64,000 bases of DNA from JAKPQD01 sp029572965 (GTDB lineage: Bacteria > Bacteroidota > Bacteroidia > Bacteroidales > DTGW01), in the NCBI GenBank assembly GCA_035374585.1, contig DAOSPF010000001.1:43652-107651 (forward strand), in the 5' to 3' direction. A program made the position numbers and the translations under genes. Each line of letters begins with the position of its first letter. The stretch's first letter is position 1. Under the pieces are notes generated by a model. That model was not told the origin of the DNA. It saw only the letters and a list, made by a program, of their open reading frames with translations, and searched no databases. Positions 41,338 through 49,684 of this stretch are shown in pieces.

Positions 41338-42801
41338 ATGATTAATCTACTTATCCATCACTGGAAAGAAAAACAACGCTCTCCATTTTGGCAAAAAAGC
41401 ATTGCACTAAATATCATTTTAGGGATTTTATGTTTATATCTGTTGCTCAATGTTTTAGCATTAAGCTTTTTTGCCGATAAGATAATTCAGGAAACATACA
41501 AAGGCAGAGATGTTGTAGAAACCTTTACTGGCTTATTGTTTTATTACTTTTCATTCGACCTGGTTATCCGGTTTTTGTTTCAACAGCTTCCAACGTTATC
41601 CATTCAGCCTTACCTCACGCTTCCGATTAAAAAAAGCAAACTGTTGCATTATCCTTTGATAAAAAGCGGGTCAAGTTTCTTTAATATAGTGGCAATACTT
41701 ATTCTTCTTCCTTTCTTTATAAAGGTTGTATGTGCAACGCACTCATTTCCATTTTGTTTTGCATGGATTGTAGCGTTGTTTTCATTCATTATTGCTAATA
41801 ACTATCTAAACTTTTTGTTGAAGAAATATTTTGCCAAGCGTCCGTTACTTATCCTGTTATTGCTGGCCTTTGTGGGCTTGTTTATTTTCTTTGATATTGC
41901 CAAAATCGTTTCATGTTCGAGTTACTTTTCTGCGATATTGATTTACCTGGCAAATACTCCTTTTCTGATCATCATTCCGGTGGCGTTGGCTGCACTTACT
42001 TATTATTTGGCTTATTTTCTTCTTAAGAAGAACTCCTATGTTGAAGACAAACTGACTGATAAGCGAAGGAATGCTGATAGTTTTTTATTCTTAAAACGTT
42101 TTGGGGAAATTGGAGATTTAGTGCATATTGAAATCAAAATGATTTTGCGGAATAAGCGGCCCAAATCATTGTTATACTTTAGCCTTATATTTTTAGCCTA
42201 TGGGTTTATGTTTTATAAAAAGCAGAATTTGGACAATTACTTACTTCTTAGTTTTGTCGGGGTACTAATGACTGCAATGTTTGCATTGAATCATGGGCAG
42301 TTCATGTTTGCTTGGGAAAGTTCTTTTTTCGATAGTTTTATGACGAAAAAAATCTCCCCATACAATTATGTAAAATCGAAGTATTTGTTTTTTACTGTTT
42401 TATGCCTTTTATCGTTTATTGTTTCTTTACCTTATGCCTTAATAAGCTATAAAATAGGCATAATCAATGTGTCTCTATTGCTTTATAATGTGGGTGTTTC
42501 ATCATTTATTCTGATATTTTTTGGCACCTACAATTCAACTCGTATTGATTTAGGGAAGAGCCAGTTTATGAATTATCAGGGTATCGGGGCTACTCAATTT
42601 TTATTAATACTGCCAATTATGGGTATCCCTGTGCTGGTGTATTTACTGTTCAATCTTTTTGATATTCCCCAATATAGCTTTTATGTTTTAGGGATTTTAG
42701 GCATTATTGGCATTGCTTTTAATAAATACCTTCTACAGCTTGTGACTGATCAGTTTATAAAAAGGAAATATAAAATGGCTTATGGTTTTAGACAAAAATA
42801 G
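41338..42801 (+). CDS. DUF5687-family ABC exporter membrane subunit
   Basis: About 487 aa. It starts MINLLIHHWKEKQRSPFWQK, the DUF5687 opening, and has about 11-12 hydrophobic helices; ATG 41338 is preferred over 41287. DUF5687 proteins are Bacteroidota ABC-2-like permeases paired with a small ATPase, here the gene 6 bp downstream. The substrate is unknown. Confidence 0.85.
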   Translation: MINLLIHHWKEKQRSPFWQKSIALNIILGILCLYLLLNVLALSFFADKIIQETYKGRDVVETFTGLLFYYFSFDLVIRFLFQQLPTLSIQPYLTLPIKKSKLLHYPLIKSGSSFFNIVAILILLPFFIKVVCATHSFPFCFAWIVALFSFIIANNYLNFLLKKYFAKRPLLILLLLAFVGLFIFFDIAKIVSCSSYFSAILIYLANTPFLIIIPVALAALTYYLAYFLLKKNSYVEDKLTDKRRNADSFLFLKRFGEIGDLVHIEIKMILRNKRPKSLLYFSLIFLAYGFMFYKKQNLDNYLLLSFVGVLMTAMFALNHGQFMFAWESSFFDSFMTKKISPYNYVKSKYLFFTVLCLLSFIVSLPYALISYKIGIINVSLLLYNVGVSSFILIFFGTYNSTRIDLGKSQFMNYQGIGATQFLLILPIMGIPVLVYLLFNLFDIPQYSFYVLGILGIIGIAFNKYLLQLVTDQFIKRKYKMAYGFRQK

Positions 42802-42807
42802 AATGTT

Positions 42808-43506
42808 ATGTTAAATATGATTGAAATAAATGACCTTCAGAAGGTTTACGGAAAGAAAGTGGCTTTATCCATAAATAGGCTCAACATCAGGGAAAAGGAA
42901 TTTGTTGGGTTAGTTGGCAACAATGGAGCAGGGAAAACGACCATGCTAAGTTTGATTTTAGATTTAATTGAGCCTACAAAAGGATTTGTAAAATCGAAAG
43001 GAATGATGGTGTCGGAGTCCGACGATTGGAAAAATTATACCGGTTCGTATTTGAACGAAGGCTTTTTGATTCCATTTTTAACGCCTTTTGAGTTTTTAGA
43101 GTTCATTGGTAATTTGCATGGAAAAAACCGTGCAGAGGTAACCAACTTCTTAAAAGAAAATAACAGCTTTTTTACCGAAGAGGTTTCTTCAAAAAAATAT
43201 AATCGGGAACTTTCTGCCGGAAACAAAAATAAACTTGGGATATTAGCTTCGTTTCTTCCAGAACCAGAGATACTTATATTGGACGAACCATTTTCTAATT
43301 TAGATCCAAGTTCGCAATCATGGCTAAAGTCAAAGTTGAAAAAGCTCAACGAAGAAGGCGTTACAATATTGATTTCAAGCCACGATTTAAAACATGTTAC
43401 AGAGATATGTAGCCGGATATTGTTGCTCGAGAACGGAACTATTATAAAAGATACCAATACTAATACTGAGACTTTGGTCGAATTAGAGAATTATTTTAAT
43501 GTTTGA
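42808..43506 (+). CDS. ABC transporter ATP-binding protein
   Basis: 232 aa. Walker A GNNGAGKTTMLSL, a degenerate signature (NRELSAGNKNKLGIL in place of LSGGQ), Walker B EILILDEPFSNLDPSS and the switch His in LISSHDLKHV. ATG 42817 (MIEINDLQK) is an equally good start. It should energise the DUF5687 permease just upstream. Confidence 0.93.
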   Translation: MLNMIEINDLQKVYGKKVALSINRLNIREKEFVGLVGNNGAGKTTMLSLILDLIEPTKGFVKSKGMMVSESDDWKNYTGSYLNEGFLIPFLTPFEFLEFIGNLHGKNRAEVTNFLKENNSFFTEEVSSKKYNRELSAGNKNKLGILASFLPEPEILILDEPFSNLDPSSQSWLKSKLKKLNEEGVTILISSHDLKHVTEICSRILLLENGTIIKDTNTNTETLVELENYFNV

Positions 43507-43645
43507 CAAATAAAGGTGGTAAACAACTGTCATAGCTGTTACAGTTTTTTGAAAATTCCTTACGAGAGAAAAATATCAGGATAGAAAACGAATGATAAGT
43601 TTGTGCTGAGCTGAGTAAATAAACGCTTTGAATCTTTTCATTTTT

Positions 43646-43945
43646 CTACAATTTGATAGAGAGCTCAAGTTGACCCCCTAATCCTAATTGTACAATTTTC
43701 TGCAGAGTTGAAATCCTAACTTCTTTGATATTGTTTTCAATCTTTGAAATATAAGATTTGGTTGTTCCTACCTTTTCTGCCAATTCGGCTTGAGTGAGTC
43801 CTTTTTCAAGTCTGGCTTCATGCAATAAAGCTCCAATTTTAAAATTTTCATAACCATCATCAAGTTCGTCCCTAGTTTTAGTTCCTTTTACTCCATAATG
43901 CTTATCTTTGAATTCATCAAGGGTCATTTTGCTATTTGTTTTCAT
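43646..43945 (-). CDS. HigA-type antitoxin (XRE HTH)
   Basis: 99 aa. The C-terminal HTH_3 domain (~38-90) reads LLHEARLEKGLTQAELAEKVGTTKSYISKIENN, and the N-terminal ~35 residues (KDKHYGVKGTKTRDELDDGY) likely bind the toxin. It overlaps the upstream toxin gene by 14 bp; toxin-first order is typical of HigBA. It represses its own operon in known systems. Confidence 0.9.
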   Translation of the reverse strand: MKTNSKMTLDEFKDKHYGVKGTKTRDELDDGYENFKIGALLHEARLEKGLTQAELAEKVGTTKSYISKIENNIKEVRISTLQKIVQLGLGGQLELSIKL

Positions 43946-44282
43946 TTTCGTATTCCTCCTTAATTTTAAGGGCTCGTTCTATTTCTTTTTTGGGAGTCTT
44001 TTGCGTTTTCTTTTGAAATCCATTTGCAAGAATTATCAGTTTCCCATGGTCAAAAAAGCAAAAGATTCTAAAAATGTCATTGCCGAGTTTAATCCTAATT
44101 TCATACAATCCTTCTGTTGACTCGATATGTTTTAAAAATATCTCTGGAACTCTTTCTAATTCTTCTATCAGCTCAATTGTCCAAATAATTTTAGCTTTTA
44201 CTCTTTCAGATTGTTTGATAAAGAAACTTTCAAAGTAATCTTTGTAGAATATTGCTGTCCTATATTTTCTTTTTGAATTCAA
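43932..44282 (-). CDS. HigB/RelE-type toxin
   Basis: 116 aa. It has the Gp49-like RelE fold: KAKIIWTIELIEELERVPE, then the core LYEIRIKLGNDIFRIFCFF with Arg residues expected at the active site, and LIILANGFQKKTQKTPKKEI. These toxins cut mRNA on the ribosome. It starts with TTG at 44282; no ATG is available. A -7 box lies only 5 bp upstream (44287-44294), so the mRNA may be leaderless or nearly so. Confidence 0.88.
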   Translation of the reverse strand: MNSKRKYRTAIFYKDYFESFFIKQSERVKAKIIWTIELIEELERVPEIFLKHIESTEGLYEIRIKLGNDIFRIFCFFDHGKLIILANGFQKKTQKTPKKEIERALKIKEEYENENK

Positions 44283-44286
44283 ATGA

Positions 44287-44294
44287 CAAAGTTA
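44287..44294 (-). promoter_or_regulatory. -7 box (TAACTTTG) of the HigBA module
   Basis: Exact TAnnTTTG, 5 bp upstream of the TTG start of the toxin gene. Confidence 0.35.
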
Positions 44295-44416
44295 TAAAAT
44301 GTTTCACTTAGGTGCAACCTTTTCTTTTTTGTTCTAAAAAAGCAACTGGAGGGAATAAAGATTATTCTAATACTTTATTAAAAATTTTTAGGTAAAAGTA
44401 AAATACAACTTCAGAT

Positions 44417-44932
44417 TTATACCGGCAACTCCAAAATATACGTATCAAAATCCAGCAAATCCTCGAATAGTTCATCGGGGCTGACTTTGTACCAGTCGGG
44501 ATAAAGCTGGCAAAGCTGGTTCCAAACCCAGGCATTGCCTTTGCTGCAATACACTTTTTTCATCGACTTGTTGCCAATCCATCCACCCCAGAGTTGATGA
44601 GGAATTTGAGCCAACAATCCTCCAACATCATAGCGTTTACCAACCAGTGATTTGCTGAGCTCAACGTATTTGGCTGCATCAAAACTTAATCGAGGCCTTT
44701 TTACTACAACATTTACTGTATGAACAATGCTTTGCTCAATAGGGCGACATACTACACGCGGGAAAATAGCCTCATAGCATAGGATTCCGTCCTCTTTCAC
44801 TTCTACCAATGAGGAATGGTTGAATTTTGACCGGGTAAATATTTGTTCAATGCGGCCTACAGCAATGGTTTTTTCATATAGCAATGTATCTCCTGTACGT
44901 AGTTCGCTTCTGGTTATCTTTGGTGCTTTCAT
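44417..44932 (-). CDS. YiiX/YebB-like (permuted NlpC/P60) cysteine hydrolase
   Basis: 171 aa. The order is that of permuted papain-fold hydrolases: GDTLLYEK at the N-terminus, His in FNHSSLVEV, and the candidate nucleophile Cys in KVYCSKGNAWVW near the C-terminus. There is no signal peptide. Family members cleave peptide or amide bonds in cell-wall or lipid substrates; the target here is unknown. It is a single gene. Confidence 0.75.
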   Translation of the reverse strand: MKAPKITRSELRTGDTLLYEKTIAVGRIEQIFTRSKFNHSSLVEVKEDGILCYEAIFPRVVCRPIEQSIVHTVNVVVKRPRLSFDAAKYVELSKSLVGKRYDVGGLLAQIPHQLWGGWIGNKSMKKVYCSKGNAWVWNQLCQLYPDWYKVSPDELFEDLLDFDTYILELPV

Positions 44933-45140
44933 AATTTAAAGTATTGATTTATACTTGTTAAAGCTATGAAAATTTGTAGATATTCCAAAGAAAACCACAG
45001 GATTTGATTTAGGAGAATTGCTCAGGGCTCTATTTCCCCTTCTTTACAAGGAGAGCTTGTCCTGCCTCAGGCAGGAGGTAGGGGTGGTATTGTTAAATCT
45101 TGTATGTTTGATGCTCTGCTTTTGCTTTGCAAGGGCTGTT

Positions 45141-45701
45141 TTAATTCAATTTCAGTATTATTTCCTCCACTTCCTTCCTCATCTTTGGTTTTTGTTGTCT
45201 TTCCTTCAGGTCATCTGGCAATAATTCGTTATTGCCTGCATAGCCTAATGCAATAACTATGATTGGTTCGTATTCCTGAGAAAGTTGAAGTGCGTTTTTT
45301 AAAAGTTCAGCATCAAAGCCTCCCATGGGGTGAGTAACTAGTCCTTGGGCTGTAGCTTCAAGCATAAGCTGTATGTTTGCCATACCCGTGTCATGCCAGG
45401 CATATTTGTTTTTGACAATTGTCCCATTACGTTCGTATTCTACTTGAGCAATGGATGCAATAAGTAAAGGAGCATCTTTTGCCCAACGCTTGTTTCCTTC
45501 TGTCAAAGAATTGTATATCTTTTCGTAAGTTACTTCTCCTTTCTTTCCATACATATATCGCCAAGGCTGAACATTATTGGCAGATGGAGCAAAGGATGCA
45601 GCTTTAAACATTTTATCTATAAAGCTTTGGTCAATATCAATCTCTGGATTGAAAGAAACAACGCTCTTTCGCGATTGAATGATGGTGAAAAGTTCCGACA
45701 T
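45141..45701 (-). CDS. Nitroreductase-family flavoprotein
   Basis: 186 aa. FMN-binding segments: SRKSVVSFNPEIDI at the N-terminus (usually SRRSxRxF), APSANNVQPWRYMY, and PIIVIALGYAGNN near the end. It reduces nitro compounds, quinones or flavins with NAD(P)H; the natural substrate is unknown. It is a single gene with repeat-rich spacers on both sides. Confidence 0.9.
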   Translation of the reverse strand: MSELFTIIQSRKSVVSFNPEIDIDQSFIDKMFKAASFAPSANNVQPWRYMYGKKGEVTYEKIYNSLTEGNKRWAKDAPLLIASIAQVEYERNGTIVKNKYAWHDTGMANIQLMLEATAQGLVTHPMGGFDAELLKNALQLSQEYEPIIVIALGYAGNNELLPDDLKERQQKPKMRKEVEEIILKLN

Positions 45702-45777
45702 ATTCTATGTTTTTAATTCCTTTTTGTTTTAGTAATAAAGAATATTGATCAACTTTTTAGTCTAATTTTTTGATAGT

Positions 45778-45915
45778 TCCACCCCCTGCCCTCGCCAGCA
45801 GGGGAAAGCATTTATCGTATTCTTTCTAAATTATATCCAATGTACAATGAATAAATGTTTAATTCAAAGAAATGTCGAGAAATCCTGTCCCCCGCTGGCG
45901 GGGGTAGGGGGTGGA
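45778..45915. repeat. Inverted pair of GC-rich palindromes (second copy)
   Basis: Left arm 45778-45805 and right arm 45888-45915 (TCCACCCCCTGCC...CAGGGGA and its near complement) enclose an 82-bp AT-rich interior, the same architecture as 8594-8724. Confidence 0.75.
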
Positions 45916-46113
45916 CATTCTATCAGAAACGCAATTGTACAATACAATCTCTAAAGATTGGTGAGCATTCATAGTCATTGATTATGGAAATGATACTTCA
46001 ATAAATTAACAAAATAAATTTTTTTATTGTTCAACAATAAAATTACTTAGCTGTTTCTTATTACAAATCAGCAATTTGAGAATATTCAAAAAATATTATA
46101 TGCTACGTGTTAA

Positions 46114-46140
46114 TTGCCCGACAAAAACTTTTTACTTTTG
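46114..46140 (+). promoter_or_regulatory. Promoter of the nuo operon (TTG-N16-TACTTTTG)
   Basis: -33 TTG at 46114-46116 and an exact -7 TACTTTTG at 46133-46140; the spacing is slightly short. It predicts a ~52-nt leader before nuoA. Confidence 0.45.
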
Positions 46141-46198
46141 TGGGTGCAATTGTGAAACATTTCACAATAAATTTTGTTAATACCAAAAATCCTTTTGT

Positions 46199-46615
46199 AT
46201 GCCTACCATAGTCGTGTTTTTGCTGTATGTAATGGGAGCTGTTTTTCTGGTAGCTTTTATGTTAGGTGCATCACATGTGCTTGGCGAACGTCACGAAGCC
46301 CGTTTTCGTAATGAACCATTCGAATCGGGGATGCCGCTTACCGGAGATGCCAGGGTGCGTTATTCTGCTCATTTTTACATGATTGCCATGTTTTTTGTTA
46401 TTTTTGATCTTGATGCAGCTTTTATTATCACTTATGCTGTAGCATATAAAGAACTTGGATGGCCCGGTTATATCGGAATTGCTGTATTTATTGGATTACT
46501 GATAGCTGTATTGGCATACGAATGGAAAATAGGGGCACTTGATTTTGGGCCTAACGGCAAAAAGATTATTGGGGCTACTCCTAAGAATACCATAACGGAG
46601 AAGAGTTTAGAATAG
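46199..46615 (+). CDS. nuoA: NADH-quinone oxidoreductase subunit A
   Basis: 138 aa, three membrane helices. The family block KxxxFESGMPxxGDARxRYSxxFYMIAMFFVIFDLDAAF is clear (NEPFESGMPLTGDARVRY). It is a membrane-arm subunit next to the quinone site of complex I and the first gene of a 13-gene operon. A degenerate AAGAACCAAG/CTTGATTC repeat occupies the spacer to nuoB. Confidence 0.97.
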   Translation: MPTIVVFLLYVMGAVFLVAFMLGASHVLGERHEARFRNEPFESGMPLTGDARVRYSAHFYMIAMFFVIFDLDAAFIITYAVAYKELGWPGYIGIAVFIGLLIAVLAYEWKIGALDFGPNGKKIIGATPKNTITEKSLE

Positions 46616-46619
46616 AGTA

Positions 46620-46665
46620 AAGAGCATAGAATAAAGAACCAAGATATTAAGATAACTTGATTCTT
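46620..46665. repeat. AAGAACCAAG/CTTGATTCTTG spacer repeat
   Basis: A degenerate member of the repeat family also found at 25655 and 28600, in the nuoA-nuoB spacer. Confidence 0.45.
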
Positions 46666-46689
46666 GACGCGAAATTAAAAATATAAAAA

Positions 46690-47328
46690 ATGAAATTTTC
46701 TCTCAATCCTGCCGAACGCGTTGGTATGGGCGACTACCCAAAATTGTCGCTGGAGCAGGCTGTGCAGAAGTCGGTATTGTTTGCAAACCTTGATGACCTT
46801 ATTGGTTGGGGTCGCAAATATTCTATTTTCCCTTTCGGTTTTGGTCTTTCTTGTTGCTTTGTTGAGTTTGCAACTGCATGGACAAGCCGTTTCGATATTG
46901 CACGCTTTGGAGCCGAAGTACTACGTGGCTCACCTCGTGAAGCCGACCTGATGATTGTGGCTGGCACTCCCTTTATCAAAATGGTACCTACTATTAAAAG
47001 GTTGTACGACCAGTTGATGGAGCCTAAATGGGTGATATCAATGGGTTCATGTGCCAATTCTGGTGGAATGTACGATATATATAGTGTTGTTCAGGGTATT
47101 GATAAAATTATGCCGGTGGATTTATATGTTCCCGGTTGTCCTCCCCGCCCTGAGGCCTTCTTACATGGTCTTTTGTTGTTGAAAGAGTCTATAGGGAAGG
47201 AACAACGTCCGTACAGCTGGACAGTTGGGCCTCAGGATGTTTATAAAGCTCAAAAGCCTTCGCTTCGTGACCTGAACAATGAGCGCCGCATGGCCGTTGA
47301 CAAGCTTAAACCTGCCGACGAAATTTAA
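46690..47328 (+). CDS. nuoB: NADH-quinone oxidoreductase subunit B
   Basis: 212 aa. It carries cluster N2, the last Fe-S centre before quinone. Cys ligands: tandem CC in FGLSCCFVEFATA, Cys in SMGSCANSGGMYD and Cys in VPGCPPRPEAFLHG. The C-terminus is longer than in E. coli. It is soluble and sits at the membrane interface. Confidence 0.97.
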   Translation: MKFSLNPAERVGMGDYPKLSLEQAVQKSVLFANLDDLIGWGRKYSIFPFGFGLSCCFVEFATAWTSRFDIARFGAEVLRGSPREADLMIVAGTPFIKMVPTIKRLYDQLMEPKWVISMGSCANSGGMYDIYSVVQGIDKIMPVDLYVPGCPPRPEAFLHGLLLLKESIGKEQRPYSWTVGPQDVYKAQKPSLRDLNNERRMAVDKLKPADEI

Positions 47329-47352
47329 TTCTTGTAAAGTAAGTTTTGTATC

Positions 47353-49086
47353 ATGATAATTGATGAACTTAAAGCCCGGTTTGGCGCAGACAACATAAGA
47401 GAACAAAAAACATCCGATGGGATGCCTACAGCATGGGTCAATGCTTCTGATATTCTTCGGTTGCTTGACTTTGTTAAAAATGGCATTTCAAAACCATATA
47501 AAATGCTTTACGACCTTACAGTCGTTGATGAACGTCATCGTCAATACAGGGATTCAATGCCTGCTGCTGACTTTTCTGTGGTTTATCATGTTACTTCATA
47601 CGGTCGTAATGAAGATTTGCGTATTAAGGTAGCATTACACGGCGAATATCCTTCGCTTCCAAGCATTACCGGACTTTGGGCTAATGCCAACTGGTACGAG
47701 CGCGAAGCTTACGATATGTTTGGGGTTAAGTTTGAAGGCCATCCTAATCTTCGTCGTATATTAATGTCTCAATCATGGAAGGGACACCCTTTGCGTAAGG
47801 AATATCCTGCAAGGGCTACTGAAATAGGGCCATTTAGCATGTCGGAAGATGAACGTACTGCTGCTGAAGAAGAATTGGTATTTAAACCTGAGGACTGGGG
47901 CTTGAAACGCAAGAGCGAAGATGCTGAATTTATGTTTCTCAACCTTGGGCCTGACCATCCGGGGACACACGGCTTGCTGCGTCTTATTTTGCAATTGGAT
48001 GGCGAAGAGATTGTAGATATTGTTCCTGACATTGGTTACCACCATCGTGGTGCTGAAAAAATGGCCGAACGCCAAACATGGCACAAATATATCCCTTATA
48101 CTGACCGTATCGACTATACTGCCGGTGTTTTGAACAACATGGCCTATCTGATGTCTGTTGAAAAACTTGATGGCATTGAGGTTCCGGCACGTGCTCAAAT
48201 CATCAGAGTAATGACTGGCGAAATGTTCCGTATCATCAGCCATTTATTGTGGTATGGCACTTTTGCACAGGACTTAGGCCAAATATCCCCGGTATTCTAT
48301 ACTTTCAATGACCGTGAACGTGTTTTTGATATCATATCTGCTATTACCGGAGGGCGTATGCATGCTAACTGGTTCCGTATTGGTGGTGTGGCTCAAGACC
48401 TCCCTAAAGGCTGGCAGCAGATGGTGCTTGATTTTGTAAAATATTTCCCTAAAAGTATTGACGAATGGGATAAGGTAATTATGAGCAACCGCATCATCAA
48501 AGGTCGAACACAGGGTATAGGGGTATTTAATACTGACGAGGCTATAGAATGGGGTATTACAGGTCCTTCACTTCGTGCAACAGGCTTTGGTTGGGATTTG
48601 CGAAAGCAACGCCCTTACAGTGGTTACGAAAACTTTAAGTTTGATGTACCTGTAGGTAAAAATGGCGATTGCTACGACCGTGCCAGGGTTCGTATTGAAG
48701 AAATGCGCCAAAGTTTAAGCATTATTGAACAATGTGTTAAGTTGATGCCAGATGGGCCATACAAATCAAACAGTCCGCTTACCACTCCTCCTACAAAAGA
48801 AAACACTACAAAGGATATAGAAACTCTTATTCATCACTTCCTTAATGTTAGCTGGGGCCCTGTTATTCCTGCCGGCGAATCTATGGTGCAGGTGGAAGGG
48901 ACTAAGGGCAGCAATGGCTATTATCTGGTGAGTGATAATAATACAGCGGCGTACCGTTGTAGGGTACGTACCCCGAGCTTCCCAAGTATCCAGATGGTCC
49001 CGTATATTGCAAAAGGCTATACTATTGCAGACTTGCTGGCTATTTTAGGGGCTGTTGACTTTGTATTGGCCGATTTAGATAGATAA
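47353..49086 (+). CDS. nuoCD: NADH-quinone oxidoreductase fused subunits C and D
   Basis: 577 aa. Residues 1-165 are NuoC (NANWYEREAYDMFGVKFEGHPNLRRILM), and ~195-577 are NuoD, beginning NLGPDHPGTHGLLRLIL with DIGYHHRGAEKMAE and ending in the conserved DFVLADLDR. NuoD forms the quinone pocket. The fusion also occurs in E. coli and several Bacteroidota. It is followed by 115 bp with two G/C-run palindromes before nuoE. Confidence 0.97.
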   Translation: MIIDELKARFGADNIREQKTSDGMPTAWVNASDILRLLDFVKNGISKPYKMLYDLTVVDERHRQYRDSMPAADFSVVYHVTSYGRNEDLRIKVALHGEYPSLPSITGLWANANWYEREAYDMFGVKFEGHPNLRRILMSQSWKGHPLRKEYPARATEIGPFSMSEDERTAAEEELVFKPEDWGLKRKSEDAEFMFLNLGPDHPGTHGLLRLILQLDGEEIVDIVPDIGYHHRGAEKMAERQTWHKYIPYTDRIDYTAGVLNNMAYLMSVEKLDGIEVPARAQIIRVMTGEMFRIISHLLWYGTFAQDLGQISPVFYTFNDRERVFDIISAITGGRMHANWFRIGGVAQDLPKGWQQMVLDFVKYFPKSIDEWDKVIMSNRIIKGRTQGIGVFNTDEAIEWGITGPSLRATGFGWDLRKQRPYSGYENFKFDVPVGKNGDCYDRARVRIEEMRQSLSIIEQCVKLMPDGPYKSNSPLTTPPTKENTTKDIETLIHHFLNVSWGPVIPAGESMVQVEGTKGSNGYYLVSDNNTAAYRCRVRTPSFPSIQMVPYIAKGYTIADLLAILGAVDFVLADLDR

Positions 49087-49091
49087 CACGG

Positions 49092-49196
49092 CTCCCCAAA
49101 GGGGAAGAGATGGGCTATAAAAAATGATAGTGAATATTAACAAAAAATAAAAAAATTACCTTAAACTCCCCTCCTTTGGAGGGGTTGGGGGAGGCT
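49092..49196. repeat. Palindromic repeats in the nuoCD-nuoE spacer
   Basis: CTCCCCAAAGGGGAAG (from 49092) and CTCCCCTCCTTTGGAGGGG (49166-49184) plus GGGGGAGGC. They have the same C-run/G-run character as the repeat inside nifV. Confidence 0.6.
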
Positions 49197-49201
49197 TTTA
49201 T

Positions 49202-49666
49202 ATGTTAAGCGAAAAAGAAATACACGAAATTGAACACGAAATTGGGTTATACCCTGTTAAAAGTGCTGCTTGTATTGAGGCATTAAAGATAGTGCAGGAG
49301 CATCGCGGTTGGGTATCTGATGAAAGTGTTAAAGATATTGCTGCAATACTGGAGATGACTCCTGAAGATGTTGATGGTGTTGCTACTTTCTACAATATGA
49401 TTTTCAGAAAGCCTGTTGGACGTAATATTATTTTTGTTTGCAATTCTGTTACCTGTTATATGATGGGGTATGAGAGCATTTATCAGTATATGTCCAAAAA
49501 ATTAGGCATTACCTGGGGACAAACAACTTCTGATGGCCGTTTTACTTTGCTTCCCAATCCTTGTCTTGGCGATTGCGACCATGCACCTGCCATGATGATT
49601 AATAAAGATCATTACAACAGGATTAAACCTGAGATGATTGATTCGATACTTGAAAAATACCAATAA
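49202..49666 (+). CDS. nuoE: NADH-quinone oxidoreductase subunit E
   Basis: 154 aa. Thioredoxin-fold [2Fe-2S] subunit of the NADH module: HRGWVSDESVKDIAAIL, ATFYNMIFRKPVG, and ligands in VCNSVTCYMMG and NPCLGDCDHAP. Its presence with nuoF and nuoG shows that this complex uses NADH, unlike the 11-subunit complexes of some anaerobic Bacteroidota. Confidence 0.96.
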   Translation: MLSEKEIHEIEHEIGLYPVKSAACIEALKIVQEHRGWVSDESVKDIAAILEMTPEDVDGVATFYNMIFRKPVGRNIIFVCNSVTCYMMGYESIYQYMSKKLGITWGQTTSDGRFTLLPNPCLGDCDHAPAMMINKDHYNRIKPEMIDSILEKYQ

Positions 49667-49684
49667 GTAGATATTCAGCTTATT

